A stretch of 64,000 nucleotides of DNA from Methanofollis liminatans DSM 4140 (GTDB taxonomy: Archaea > Halobacteriota > Methanomicrobia > Methanomicrobiales > Methanofollaceae). Positions 35,905 to 45,159 of the stretch are shown one piece after another. Within the stretch, counting starts at the first letter, position 1; each line of letters begins with the position of its first letter. Under the pieces are notes generated by a model that had not been told where the DNA came from, made no database searches, and worked only from the letters and a program-made list of their open reading frames with translations. Both the position numbers and the translations under genes were made by a program. Location of the stretch: NCBI RefSeq assembly GCF_000275865.1, contig NZ_CM001555.1:1285521-1349520 (forward strand), in the 5' to 3' direction.

Positions 35905-38900
35905 ACTCCAGCGTGTACGGGTTGTGAACGCCCAGTTCGACGACGGGAGGGGTATATACGAAGACTTTACGATGCCCTTCTATAGCCGGAACGCCACCTA
36001 CGAACTGAGAAACGGCGGCGGGAAGTCTGTCCTGCTGATGCTCATGCTTCAGTGCATCCTCCCCAACACCTCGCTTGATCCAAACCACCCGTTCAAGGAT
36101 ATGTTCCGCGGTGGAGACCAGAACCGCACCACTCACATCCTTGCCGAATGGGAACTGGAAGAGGGCATTGCAGAGAAAAAATATCTTCTGACAGGTTTTT
36201 GTGCGAAGAGAAGGTCGGACCAGGACGAGGGAGAAAAAAATGACGGGATCAAGTACTTCTCCTATATCCACCTCTATGACAGGCAAAACGATCTCGACCT
36301 CAAAAATATCCCCCTCTGCTGGAGGGAGAGGGGTGACTTTGTGGTCAGGGACTATGCCGACAGCCAGAGAATGCTCAGGGAAAAGGCAAAGGCAGGCTAC
36401 GACATCTGGGCCACGGACGTCCGAAAGGAGTACCTGGAAAAGATCCAGACTTACTGTCTTCTCGAACCCGAATGGGAGTTCATCAAACAGATCAACAGAC
36501 AGGAAAATTTTCTGAAGTCATATTTCCGGGAGTTCAGGTCCTCACGGACGCTTGTGGAAAAACTCCTGATAAAGACGATCGAGAGGTGCCTCCAGCACAA
36601 ACAGTCTCTCAGGACCGGGGAAGAGACAGGCGGGTCGAACGAGAAGTCTCTTGCGGACGCACTCTATCAGTGCCAGGAGGAACTCAAAAGGTTGCAGGAA
36701 GAGCAGAAATGCCTGCACGACTACGAACACCTTCTGGACGGAATCACCACTCTGCAGGAGGCAAACCAGGAGATGATCGGGTCATTCCAGGCATTCGAGG
36801 AGTCCAAACAGAGGGCTGCATCGCAGTACGCCGCACACCGGGAAGCGCTCGCCCGCAAGGAGGAAGAGATCCGTGACCTCCAGGAGAGGGCCGCCGGGAA
36901 AGAGGCGGCACTCCACTCCATAGAAACCGATATCGAGATGACCGGACTCATCGTGCAGAACGTCCGCGTCAATCTCCTCAGGCAGAGCCTTGAAAAGGTC
37001 GGAGGGGAGAAGACGCACCTCGAAGAAGCGGTGGAGGCACAGGAACACGAGGTGAAATGTGCATGGGCGGTGAACAAATATCTCAGGTACAGAGAGGCGC
37101 TGGCAGAGGTCAGGAAAAACGAGGAGTACATAGAGAATACAACACGCGATCACCTGGAGATCTTCACCCGGCTCCAGAGACTGGGAAAGACGCTCCTCGC
37201 CCATTCTCTGCGGGAGAAGCAGAGGGTCACCGACGACCTCCAGAGAGGAGAGGATGAAGCGGAAGCCCTCAAAGAGGCAAACACAAAATTAGAGCGGGCT
37301 CTCGGTGGCATCACGACGCGGATAGAGGAAAACAGACTTGCAATTGATAATTTAGAGCGACAGATCGCGGAGCTGGACGAGGAGGAGGCAGACCTCCACC
37401 AGAAACACAAACAATGTCCCCGCGTCGATACAGGGCTCTCGGATCAGATCCCCACACTCATCGAGGCGACGGAGAGGCGTATCACACGCGAAAATGATGC
37501 CTGTGCTCTTCTCTCTGCAGAGATCGATGAAAGAAAGAGGCGGCTCGACAGAAACGAGGTGTCAGAAAAGGGACTGAGAGAGCAGATTGATTTAAGGAAC
37601 CGGGACATCGATCGGGTGAAGAGGGAGGTGGAGGCCTATACTGCCGAAGAGCAGGCGGCACACCAGATCGCCGGCCTCTACGGGACGGACGAGGTCGAGA
37701 CCTGCCGTGCACATCTCAACGACCGTATCGGTGAGCTGCAGGAATCTCTGAGAGACCTGAAAGATCGTCGCACCTCCCTGGAGAAGGAGTTGGAGGGGGT
37801 ACTGCACTACGGCGTCGCCCTGAACAGGGACACTCTGGACGCCCTCGACACCCTGCGCGAGAAATATGCAGAAGTCATGAGCGGGGCCGAATACCTGAAA
37901 GACCTCCCTCCTGATGAAAGAGAGGAGAGCCTGGCCAACGCTCCCTGGCTTTCAAAAGCTATCCTCCTCCTTCCCCAGGACTACGAGACAATTGTCCACA
38001 GTCCCTCCGTCCTCCCGGCCCTCGTCCAGGACGCATCAGTCGTCATCACCAGTTATGGTTATCTCAGGGAGAAGAGGGTCCTCACCCTCGGCGACGTATA
38101 TATCCCGTCCAGGCCGCCGAAACACACTCTCCGCGTCCTCGACAGTGACCGAGAGGCGGAACGCCTCAGGAAGGAGATCTCAAGAATCAACGATGAAAGT
38201 ATCCGGACCGGGGAGGAACTAGAAGGCGCCCGGAAGAACGAAGAGGCCCTCAGGTCATTTGTCCTGCGCTTTCCCCCCGGATACCAGGAGCAGAAAGAAG
38301 CCGAGATCAGGGGATATGCAGAGGCACGGGATGAAAAGGTCGCCCTGCATGCCGCCGTGCAGAAAGAGATCGAGGACGACCGGGACGCCCTTCCCGAAAT
38401 AGAGGCACGCCTGGAGAAAAAAAGAGAAGAGGTCAACCTGTTCGAGAGAAAGCGTCTCCTGCTCCTAAATATCCAGGAGATATCAGGGAAGAAGAAAGAG
38501 GCCTCCAAAGGTCTGCAGCAGAAAATCCAGTATGGGAAGGAGTACGAGGCGGCGCTGGAGCAGACCGAGGCCGGGATCGCCCGGGGCACGCTAGACCTGA
38601 AGAACAAAGAGCAGTCGAACAGACAGCTGAATGCCCATCTCCGGACGGTAACGGGGGCATGTGCGGAGTACCGGGAATATGAAAAGGATGAGGTCGACCT
38701 TCTCCCTGACACCGACATCTCACGACTCACGACCGACTACCACGCCGCAAAGGATGCAGTCGACGGGGTCAACAAAAATATTGGCCATGTCCGGGAAATG
38801 ATCACCAGAGACAGACGGGAGGCGGAGGAGGCACTGGCCGACATAAAGAATTTACAGGTCTCCATCGCCGAGATCGAAGCCCGAAAACCCCACGAACCCG

Positions 38901-40300
38901 TCCCCGAAGAGGCCATCGAGGTGCTGAAAGAGGGGGTGCAGACCCTCCGCGGTCCCCTTAAGAGGGCAACAGAACGGTATAATGCTGTGGAGAAGGAACA
39001 CCACTTCGAGTCCCTTGGCCTGGAGAAGGCGGAGGGGGCCTTCAACAGCCACGCACCAGAGCCCTATCTCCGGAACCCGGCACTCCTCGACGCCTCGCCA
39101 TTTGAAGCGGACCTGGAGGGGCTGGAGGACGTACGTGTGCGTACCCGTAGCGAGATCGCGGCCCTGCACGGTGCACACACAGAGGCGGATGACGAACGGA
39201 GAGACTTGGATGCCCAGTACCGGAACTATGAGGTGCTCGACGGTGTCTATCATTTTGCGGGGAAGACACCTCTTCCAGCCAGAGACCTGGTCCCCTATGC
39301 TGATCTCCGGCAGGAACTTGCTTCAAACGATGCACGGGTGAAAAAAAGCAGGAAAAATTTTGAGGGCAGAAAAAATATGGTCATCGAAGACCTCAGCAGG
39401 GTCACCGTCGCAGTCGAGTTCGTAAACGAGATCAGGACAAAACTCAGGGCGGCGGAAAACCTGGACGAGGCATACTCCACCCGCCAGAGCCTGGACGAAT
39501 CTGCCGGGATGATCAGGTCGGACATCGCCATAACCAGGGAGATGGTGGACGGGCTGCGCGAAGCCGAGACAAAGATCGTCGCTCAGGCTCTTGGTATAGC
39601 ACGGCAATACAGGGACTACCTGAAAAAGTTCCCGACAGCCTCGAAGATCGAGATCGACGGGCGGACGTATGAGATGGTGCATATCAACTTCGAGACATGC
39701 GAGTATTCCAGCGAGGTGGCGGAGGGGACGATGCACCAGTACATTCAGGACCTCACCCACCAGATCCAGACTGGCGAGATCGGGCGGAAAGAACTGGAAA
39801 AAGCGCTCATGCCCGACCAGCTGGTGGGCAGGGTGCTGGACATGGAGCAGATCATCGTCAAAATACGCAAGATCGACATAGCCTCTCACCCCCTCCAGGA
39901 GTGGGAGAAGATCAAGGCCTCAGATGGTCAGGAGAATACGATGTATATCATCTTCCTCGTGGTCATCATGTCCGCGATCCGGGAGGTCGTCGTCGACCGG
40001 TATGATATGAAGACCGCAAAGGTGCTTATTGTCGACAATCCCTTCGGTTCGACGGGGGCACACTATCTCTGGGAGAAGATCGGGTCGATCCTTGAGCGCA
40101 ACAACGTCCAGATCATCTGCTCGGGGCATAATATCGGTGCAGATGTGAGAGAGTTCTTCCCGGTCAACCATATTCTAACCGAGGAGATGTCGGCGTCGGG
40201 CAGGACCAGAATCGGGATCAGGTTTGAAGGAGTAGGGAAGGAACTGGATCGGCTTGAGCGGCAGAAGCAAGAAGATGTCAGGGCCTGGCTCGGATCATGA
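35897..40300 (+). CDS. jetC: Wadjet SMC-like ATPase JetC
   Basis: 1467 aa, MukB-like. Walker A is ELRNGGGKSVLLMLML (about residues 36-51). About 1250 residues of alternating charged coiled coil follow, with a hinge-like globular part near the middle. Walker B is VLIVDNPFGSTGAHYLWEKI (about 1376-1395) and the C-terminal end is IICSGHNIGADVREFF. It would extrude loops on small circular DNA. Start chosen at the ATG with GCGGAGGA six bases upstream; a start eight codons earlier is less well placed. Shares message with jetD-A-B. The long, SMC-type JetC and the D-A-B-C order point to a Wadjet type other than I (probably II). Confidence 0.87.
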   Translation: MPKLQRVRVVNAQFDDGRGIYEDFTMPFYSRNATYELRNGGGKSVLLMLMLQCILPNTSLDPNHPFKDMFRGGDQNRTTHILAEWELEEGIAEKKYLLTGFCAKRRSDQDEGEKNDGIKYFSYIHLYDRQNDLDLKNIPLCWRERGDFVVRDYADSQRMLREKAKAGYDIWATDVRKEYLEKIQTYCLLEPEWEFIKQINRQENFLKSYFREFRSSRTLVEKLLIKTIERCLQHKQSLRTGEETGGSNEKSLADALYQCQEELKRLQEEQKCLHDYEHLLDGITTLQEANQEMIGSFQAFEESKQRAASQYAAHREALARKEEEIRDLQERAAGKEAALHSIETDIEMTGLIVQNVRVNLLRQSLEKVGGEKTHLEEAVEAQEHEVKCAWAVNKYLRYREALAEVRKNEEYIENTTRDHLEIFTRLQRLGKTLLAHSLREKQRVTDDLQRGEDEAEALKEANTKLERALGGITTRIEENRLAIDNLERQIAELDEEEADLHQKHKQCPRVDTGLSDQIPTLIEATERRITRENDACALLSAEIDERKRRLDRNEVSEKGLREQIDLRNRDIDRVKREVEAYTAEEQAAHQIAGLYGTDEVETCRAHLNDRIGELQESLRDLKDRRTSLEKELEGVLHYGVALNRDTLDALDTLREKYAEVMSGAEYLKDLPPDEREESLANAPWLSKAILLLPQDYETIVHSPSVLPALVQDASVVITSYGYLREKRVLTLGDVYIPSRPPKHTLRVLDSDREAERLRKEISRINDESIRTGEELEGARKNEEALRSFVLRFPPGYQEQKEAEIRGYAEARDEKVALHAAVQKEIEDDRDALPEIEARLEKKREEVNLFERKRLLLLNIQEISGKKKEASKGLQQKIQYGKEYEAALEQTEAGIARGTLDLKNKEQSNRQLNAHLRTVTGACAEYREYEKDEVDLLPDTDISRLTTDYHAAKDAVDGVNKNIGHVREMITRDRREAEEALADIKNLQVSIAEIEARKPHEPVPEEAIEVLKEGVQTLRGPLKRATERYNAVEKEHHFESLGLEKAEGAFNSHAPEPYLRNPALLDASPFEADLEGLEDVRVRTRSEIAALHGAHTEADDERRDLDAQYRNYEVLDGVYHFAGKTPLPARDLVPYADLRQELASNDARVKKSRKNFEGRKNMVIEDLSRVTVAVEFVNEIRTKLRAAENLDEAYSTRQSLDESAGMIRSDIAITREMVDGLREAETKIVAQALGIARQYRDYLKKFPTASKIEIDGRTYEMVHINFETCEYSSEVAEGTMHQYIQDLTHQIQTGEIGRKELEKALMPDQLVGRVLDMEQIIVKIRKIDIASHPLQEWEKIKASDGQENTMYIIFLVVIMSAIREVVVDRYDMKTAKVLIVDNPFGSTGAHYLWEKIGSILERNNVQIICSGHNIGADVREFFPVNHILTEEMSASGRTRIGIRFEGVGKELDRLERQKQEDVRAWLGS

Positions 40301-40656
40301 AAGGTGCCATCACTGCCGAATCATACGGTGCGGTCATAGAACTGTTTCAGTCGAATCGACAAGTCTAAAGAGAGGCTGAGCGAGGTTATATCCATCAAAT
40401 CGAATAAAGAATTCATCGATCATGTGTTCAGTAAGTATTTCCTGGCAGTCACAGCAGAGGAGGAAATCTGCTCAAAAAACAGTCTCCCTTGAAAACCAGG
40501 CAAGGCATCATCATTATAACCAGAAAAAAGTCTGCCCGGGGGGTTAAGACATCGGATATGTTCGTGACGTGGCCGAATGATCAGGGAAATTTCAGAAAGG
40601 CTTTAATTTTCTTTCTCCGAACAGGATCGATCAGAGCAGGACTCAACTGAGGAAAG
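40301..40656. other. Spacer after the Wadjet operon
   Basis: About 350 bases. A 50-codon open stretch (about 40345-40492) without a start and closed by a stop on its left reads like a gene fragment, with SKERLSEVISIKSNKEFID near its middle, but no family is recognised. AT-rich sequence near 40600-40640 is the likely promoter of the next gene pair. Confidence 0.35.
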
Positions 40657-41295
40657 ATGAAGAGCAACAAAAAACTCACGATCATGGTTTCATCTACGGT
40701 CTATGGCATCGAAGAACTTCTGGACCGGATATACACGCTTTTAACTGAATTCGGGTATGAAGTCTGGATGTCGCACAAGGGAACCATGCCGGTCTTTTCA
40801 CAACACTCAGCTTTTGAGAATTGTATAGCGGGGGTAACAAACTGCGATCTGTTTCTCGGTTTGATTACCCCTCATTACGGTAGTGGAAAAGATGCAGACG
40901 GACTTTCCATCACCCACCTTGAACTGAGAAAAGCCATCGAACTCAACAAACCGCGCTGGCTTCTGGCCCATGATCATGTAATTTTCGCCAGATCGCTGCT
41001 GAACCATCTGGGTTATAAAGGAGAGAGCGGCCGAGAAAAACTTTCACTGGAGAAAAACCAGATCCTGGATGATCTTCGTGTCATTGACATGTACGAAGAG
41101 TCCATTCTCTCTCAGAAGCCCCTGCAGGACCGACAGGGGAACTGGGTCCAGAAGTTCGGTTCTGATGATGACGCTGCTCTTTTCGCTATGGCACAGTTCT
41201 CTCGCTATCAGGAAGTCGAGGCGTTTGTGCGCGAGAACTTACGAGATAGTGCCCGTGTTTCTCGAATCATCCAGGACAGGGGAGGGAGGCTATGA
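40657..41295 (+). CDS. DUF4062 protein (TIR-like effector/sensor domain)
   Basis: 212 aa. The N-terminal 100 residues match DUF4062: TIMVSSTVYGIEELLDRIY, then EVWMSHKG and NCDLFLGLITPHYGSG with HLELRKAI. DUF4062 is related to TIR/SLOG-type nucleotide-handling domains and is frequent in defence genes. GAGGAAAG lies directly before the ATG. Its stop overlaps the AlbA_2 gene start as ATGA, so the two act as a pair. No fused effector is present beyond about residue 110, only a helical tail. Function unknown. Confidence 0.7.
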   Translation: MKSNKKLTIMVSSTVYGIEELLDRIYTLLTEFGYEVWMSHKGTMPVFSQHSAFENCIAGVTNCDLFLGLITPHYGSGKDADGLSITHLELRKAIELNKPRWLLAHDHVIFARSLLNHLGYKGESGREKLSLEKNQILDDLRVIDMYEESILSQKPLQDRQGNWVQKFGSDDDAALFAMAQFSRYQEVEAFVRENLRDSARVSRIIQDRGGRL

Positions 41296-42818
41296 AACCG
41301 GAGAATATAGATGAGGCTCTGCTGCCTGAAGATGACCAGAGCATTGAATTTCTGCCGAAGTGCCAGGATCTTGATGTCGTCGGTTCTGTGGTCTGCGGTT
41401 TTCTCAATACGTCCGGTGGCTCTCTCGTCTGTGGTGTGAATGACAGGGGGGATATCATCGGCATCGACGACGCCGATACTGTAGCGAAGAATCTCGAACA
41501 AGGACTGCTCGACGGTGTTTCTCCGGGCGCACTGGTATCTGTTCAGGTCCATCCTGTCGGAGAAAAGAGGGTGCTGATCGTCGAGGTGCCGGCCGGCAAA
41601 GATCTACCGTACGCCTTTGAGCATGTGATCTATATTCGTGACGGTCAGACCACAAAAAAAGCCGATATCGATACGATCCGCGATATGGTGCTCCGCAAAC
41701 AGGTGGAACCCGAACGATGGGAGCGCCGTTTTTCTTCTGCAGACATGAAGGAGGATCTGGATGAAGATGAAGTCCGTTCCACCGTGAATGCAGTGACCGA
41801 AAGGGCCAGGCTCCAGTTTCGAGAGAGCAAAAATCCGATCAGGGTTCTTGAAGACCTCGGAGTGTGTCGCTATGGACGCCTGACCAATGGCGGCGATGTC
41901 CTTTTTGGAGCCAATCCAGCCATGCGTTATCCGCAGGTACGGGTCCGTGCTGCCTGTTTTACGACAAACAGGGCAGATGACACGTACCGGGATATGAAAT
42001 CCTATGAAGGCCCACTGGTACCGGTTTTGGAGGAAGGTTACCGTTTCATTCAACGAAATACACCAACTATCTCACGTTTTGACAGGGACAGTCTGAACCG
42101 GCAGGACGAGCCTCTCTACCCTATAGCCGCGATCAGGGAAGGGTTGGTAAATGCGTTTGTCCACCGGGATTACAGCGATTTTTCCGGGGGGATTAGCATT
42201 CACATCTATCCGGACCGTCTGGAGATCTGGAACGCCGGCAGGTTTCCTGAAGGTGTGACGCCCGATAACCTCATGTCCGGGCATATCTCGGTGCTGCGCA
42301 ATCCGGACATTGCCCATGTGCTTTATCTGCGAGGATTAATGGAGATGATAGGCCGTGGCAGTGTGATGATCAGGAAGGCCTGTGACGAGCGCGGTTTACC
42401 TCCGCCGAAGTGGTCGGAAGACGATCGTGGTGTCACCTTAACCTTCTATGCCCCGGAAGTCACCCCGGAAGTCACCCCGGAAGTCACCCCGGAAGTCACC
42501 CCGGAAGTCACCCCGGAAGTCACCCCGGAAGTCACCCCGGAAGTCACCCCGGAAGTCACCCCGGAAGTCACCCCGGAAGTCACCCCGGAAGTCACCCCGG
42601 AAGTCAGAAAGATGCTCGGTGTCCTGGAGGGAGAAATGTCGCGGCAGGATCTTCAGGATACTCTCGGTCTGAAGGACAAAGAACACTTCAGGAAAGCCTA
42701 TCTGCTGCCGGCCCTGCGGGAAAACCTGATCGAAATGACGCTCCCCGATAAACTACAGAGCAGCAAGCAAAAATATCGGCTCACAGCAAAAGGACGCACC
42801 CTTTCAGAAAAGTTTTGA
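41292..42818 (+). CDS. Schlafen AlbA_2 / HATPase-like protein with a PEVT repeat linker
   Basis: 508 aa. The N-terminal Schlafen AlbA_2 domain reads EDDQSIEFLPKCQD and GFLNTSGGSLVCGVNDRG (about residues 12-50). It is followed by an HATPase_c_4-like domain with EGLVNAFVHRDYSDFSG and RLEIWNAGRFPEG (about 278-325). Residues 387-438 are a Pro-Glu-Val-Thr repeat of 13 units. A C-terminal winged helix (LGLKDKEHFRKAYLLPALRE) closes the protein. Such proteins are often annotated as transcriptional regulators; Schlafen-type AlbA_2 domains can be nucleases. Paired with DUF4062, a two-gene defence unit is plausible. The repeat length likely varies between strains. Confidence 0.75.
   Translation: MKPENIDEALLPEDDQSIEFLPKCQDLDVVGSVVCGFLNTSGGSLVCGVNDRGDIIGIDDADTVAKNLEQGLLDGVSPGALVSVQVHPVGEKRVLIVEVPAGKDLPYAFEHVIYIRDGQTTKKADIDTIRDMVLRKQVEPERWERRFSSADMKEDLDEDEVRSTVNAVTERARLQFRESKNPIRVLEDLGVCRYGRLTNGGDVLFGANPAMRYPQVRVRAACFTTNRADDTYRDMKSYEGPLVPVLEEGYRFIQRNTPTISRFDRDSLNRQDEPLYPIAAIREGLVNAFVHRDYSDFSGGISIHIYPDRLEIWNAGRFPEGVTPDNLMSGHISVLRNPDIAHVLYLRGLMEMIGRGSVMIRKACDERGLPPPKWSEDDRGVTLTFYAPEVTPEVTPEVTPEVTPEVTPEVTPEVTPEVTPEVTPEVTPEVTPEVTPEVRKMLGVLEGEMSRQDLQDTLGLKDKEHFRKAYLLPALRENLIEMTLPDKLQSSKQKYRLTAKGRTLSEKF
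42451..42606 (+). repeat. 13 perfect copies of a 12-bp repeat (CCCCGGAAGTCA) inside the AlbA_2 gene
   Basis: Thirteen identical head-to-tail copies, 156 bp. Each unit encodes Pro-Glu-Val-Thr in the gene frame, and as 12 is divisible by three, gain or loss of units keeps the frame. The perfection of the copies indicates recent expansion by slippage or recombination. The decayed relative at 44959-45159 has only one unit. Confidence 0.97.
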
Positions 42819-43500
42819 TGGTTTTTACTTATGCGGCATTGACAGGATCATTGGTCAATTGCCCCCACCTTCAGACCGAGACGATCCACTAATAGGGATC
42901 CTGATATACCAAACCCAAACATCAAAGGCAGACTGATACGAGGACGACGATGTTTGCATCGAGCGAATGATATCGCTGAACCTCCAGCACCTCATCGGGA
43001 TGCTCCATCCCCCTGTCTAGACCCTTTGAAATATTCTGGCTCATCGATCAGCCGCAGATCCCCTTTTTCTACCATGACAAGGGCCACTGCCTTATTGATC
43101 GTAGGGAGCTGGTCGAAGACGTCCCTCCTCAGTGTTTTAATTAGTTTCATGCCCTCACTCCTCTTTCTGAAAGAAGGTGTAGGGGGCCGTCCCCGATCCT
43201 TCTGTTCACGTCATACAGGCAGGCTTCTCCGCCAGATTCATGGTTCCATCCTCTGGATGATGAGTTGTCTTCTTTCTGGGTCATCAAGGGAGAGTCGGAG
43301 GGGGCAGGATATAAACACAAGTCCCGAATGTCACATTAAAATGGCCATTATCACGATCGAAGCAAAATATGCGGTTTGAATATTCCTCTGAAGAGCCCCG
43401 GCGTTCTCCAGAGGGCACCGCGCTCCCCTGTTGGGGTGAGAAAGTCTACTGCCAGAAATTTGTCCGGAAAAAATGTCACGTTCTCAAATAGGGGAGAGGC
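42819..43500. other. Region between the AlbA_2 gene and the integrase
   Basis: About 680 bases with one plausible small minus-strand gene (42992-43150). Other frames (for example 42954-43379, +) are antisense or of random composition. No repeat or terminator was identified with confidence. Confidence 0.4.
42992..43150 (-). CDS. Possible 52-aa small protein next to the integrase
   Basis: Reads MKLIKTLRRDVFDQLPTINK at the start, then a hydrophobic strand (AVALVMVEKGDLRLID). GGAGTGAG is placed six bases before the ATG. No family recognised. The clean ribosome site and amphipathic look favour a real gene, possibly an antitoxin- or excisionase-like small protein, but this is a guess. Confidence 0.4.
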   Translation of the reverse strand: MKLIKTLRRDVFDQLPTINKAVALVMVEKGDLRLIDEPEYFKGSRQGDGASR

Positions 43501-44763
43501 TCAGGTCCTCATCGAACCCGATGCCCCTGTGATGCTCTGCAAGGTCCAGGTCAATTTTTCGAGCATGGCAGGATTGGTCAGGATCTTTTTGAGATAATAC
43601 TCATCGGTGGCCTCCTGTGCCCCCCTCAGTTCAATCTCTGCGTCCTGGTCCAGCGCAAGTCCGCAGGTCGCACAGAAGTGATAGGTCGGGCCGTTCACCG
43701 AGTGGCACCGCGGGCACTGTTTGGCCTCCAGAGCCACGCTCCTCTCTTCCTCCTCGGTCGTCACACCGGTGAGCTTGGCCATGGCCGTGTCGATATCCCG
43801 GTTGGTGAGATGGGCATAGGTCTGGAACATACCGGTGTTGAGACTCCCCCACATCATCAGTTTGATCACCGATTCAGGCATCCCCTGCTGGATCAGGTGC
43901 GTGATCCTGGAATGCCTGAAGAGATGGGGATTGATATGCTTTTTGACCCCGCCTCTTTGTGCGATGACCCTGAACTGCTTGACAACGCCTGCATATTGCA
44001 GGGGCTGCTGGGTGGTGGCGGTCAGGAAGACGTGTGCTTCCGGGGTAATTTTCTTCGGATACGCTGCCTTCCATGCGGCAAGATAGGGGCGGGCAATGAC
44101 AAGAGGGACATATCGCGGTTTCTGGGTCTTGCCGTCCACATTCAGGGTGACGTTCCAGTTGGTGAACTTCACCTGTCCCCACGTGAGCGTGCCGAGCTCG
44201 CCGATCCGGCAGCCCGACTCATAGAGGGTGGCAAGCAATGCCCGGTCTTTCGGGGTGCGGGCCGCTTCAAGCATTGCCCTGATCTCGTCCTCGGTCAGGA
44301 GTTCCTCGGCGGTCTTGGTCATCCGTTGATAGGCCGGCGGTTTGATCTTCTTCACCTTCGCTTCCGGAATAACGCTATAGCCGTTCTCGATCATCCAGAG
44401 ATAAAAACGGCGGAGAAACCGGGTCATATCGGAGACCGTGTTCTGCTTGAAGAGGGGTGCACCGTCATCGCCGGTGGCGGCCCTGATCTGGTTGACAGCG
44501 TGATACAGGTCCCCGGCGGTCGCCCCGGCAAACGGTGGGAGGAAACGGCGGAGGCCGACGATCTGGATGGCGATCTTGTACTGGCGTACGGCGCTTATTC
44601 CGCTCTCGGCGGTGATCTCGGCGAGATACTCCCTGAGAAGACCCGCATCCTGCGGTGTAATCTCGCCGTTATGGGTCTTCCGTGCAATCATCTCCTGGGT
44701 GTTCCTGAGATAGGTTGCATCAGACTTATGGAACGATGTTCCTGTCCGTACTCCTTTTGCCAT
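43501..44763 (-). CDS. Tyrosine recombinase/integrase with C-terminal zinc ribbon
   Basis: 420 aa. N-terminal SAM-like arm-binding domain, then a catalytic domain with box I arginine in ESGCRIGELGTL, HxxR in NPHLFRHSRITHL, and nucleophile tyrosine in MFQTYAHL. A zinc ribbon (CPRCH...CATCG) and a helical tail follow. This archaeal integrase family is common next to variable islands. It could move the adjacent genes or be a resident recombinase. All catalytic residues are present, unlike the relic at 3601-3960. Confidence 0.9.
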   Translation of the reverse strand: MAKGVRTGTSFHKSDATYLRNTQEMIARKTHNGEITPQDAGLLREYLAEITAESGISAVRQYKIAIQIVGLRRFLPPFAGATAGDLYHAVNQIRAATGDDGAPLFKQNTVSDMTRFLRRFYLWMIENGYSVIPEAKVKKIKPPAYQRMTKTAEELLTEDEIRAMLEAARTPKDRALLATLYESGCRIGELGTLTWGQVKFTNWNVTLNVDGKTQKPRYVPLVIARPYLAAWKAAYPKKITPEAHVFLTATTQQPLQYAGVVKQFRVIAQRGGVKKHINPHLFRHSRITHLIQQGMPESVIKLMMWGSLNTGMFQTYAHLTNRDIDTAMAKLTGVTTEEEERSVALEAKQCPRCHSVNGPTYHFCATCGLALDQDAEIELRGAQEATDEYYLKKILTNPAMLEKLTWTLQSITGASGSMRT

Positions 44764-44783
44764 AGATCTCCGTTGCCCTCTCC

Positions 44784-44793
44784 TTTATAAAAA
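44784..44793 (-). promoter_or_regulatory. Candidate TATA box of the integrase gene
   Basis: On the minus strand TTTTTATAAA ends 21 bases before the ATG. That places the start site at or near the start codon, i.e. a leaderless or very short-leader message. Confidence 0.4.
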
Positions 44794-44958
44794 CATTTTT
44801 GGATTTCAAACATTCTATTCGAAAGCCCCCTCGCAGCATCTTTTGTGGTATTTTTGTGTTTTTTTATTGTGATTTTCTTAAGAATTTTTTAGCAATAAAC
44901 CGCTGACTGTTTCGTTTGCCGGGATTGAGTTTTTACCAGACCCTGATATGGCCGTCCT

Positions 44959-45159
44959 TTCTACGCCCCGGAAGTCACCCTGGATGTTCGGTGTCCTGAC
45001 AGGGAACTGTCACGGCAGGGCCGTTTGGGTATGAAGGACAATGAATGCTTCAGGAAGGCCTCTCTACTGCCGGTCCTCCGGTAAAATCTGATAGAACGGA
45101 CACTCCCGGACAAATCAGAGAGCAGCAAGAAAATATACCGGTGCACCTCTTTGTACTAA
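44959..45159 (+). pseudogene. Decayed 3' end of an AlbA_2 gene paralogue
   Basis: Translation gives FYAPEVT, then a short divergent stretch, then KDNECFRKASLLPVLR, a stop, and NLIERTLPDKSESSKK. The intact gene has KDKEHFRKAYLLPALRENLI and MTLPDKLQSSKQK. The in-frame stop arises where GAA became TAA, and a few codons are missing. Only one PEVT unit is present, against 13 in the intact gene. The integrase gene lies between the intact gene and this relic. Confidence 0.8.

Noticed and set aside
40345..40492. About 50-codon open fragment after jetC
   Set aside because: No start codon, closed upstream by a stop, and no recognisable family; too short to name as a pseudogene.
42451..42606. CRISPR array or phage attachment repeat
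   Set aside because: Units are 12 bp with no spacers, lie inside a coding sequence and keep its frame.
42438..42751. Open frames of SHPG, PRKS and FRGD repeats in the other frames of the tandem array
   Set aside because: Any 12-bp repeat without stops is open in all frames; only the PEVT frame continues the flanking conserved domains.
42954..43379. 141-codon plus-strand frame next to the integrase
   Set aside because: The opposite strand has a better supported small gene with a ribosome site; plus frame composition is arbitrary.
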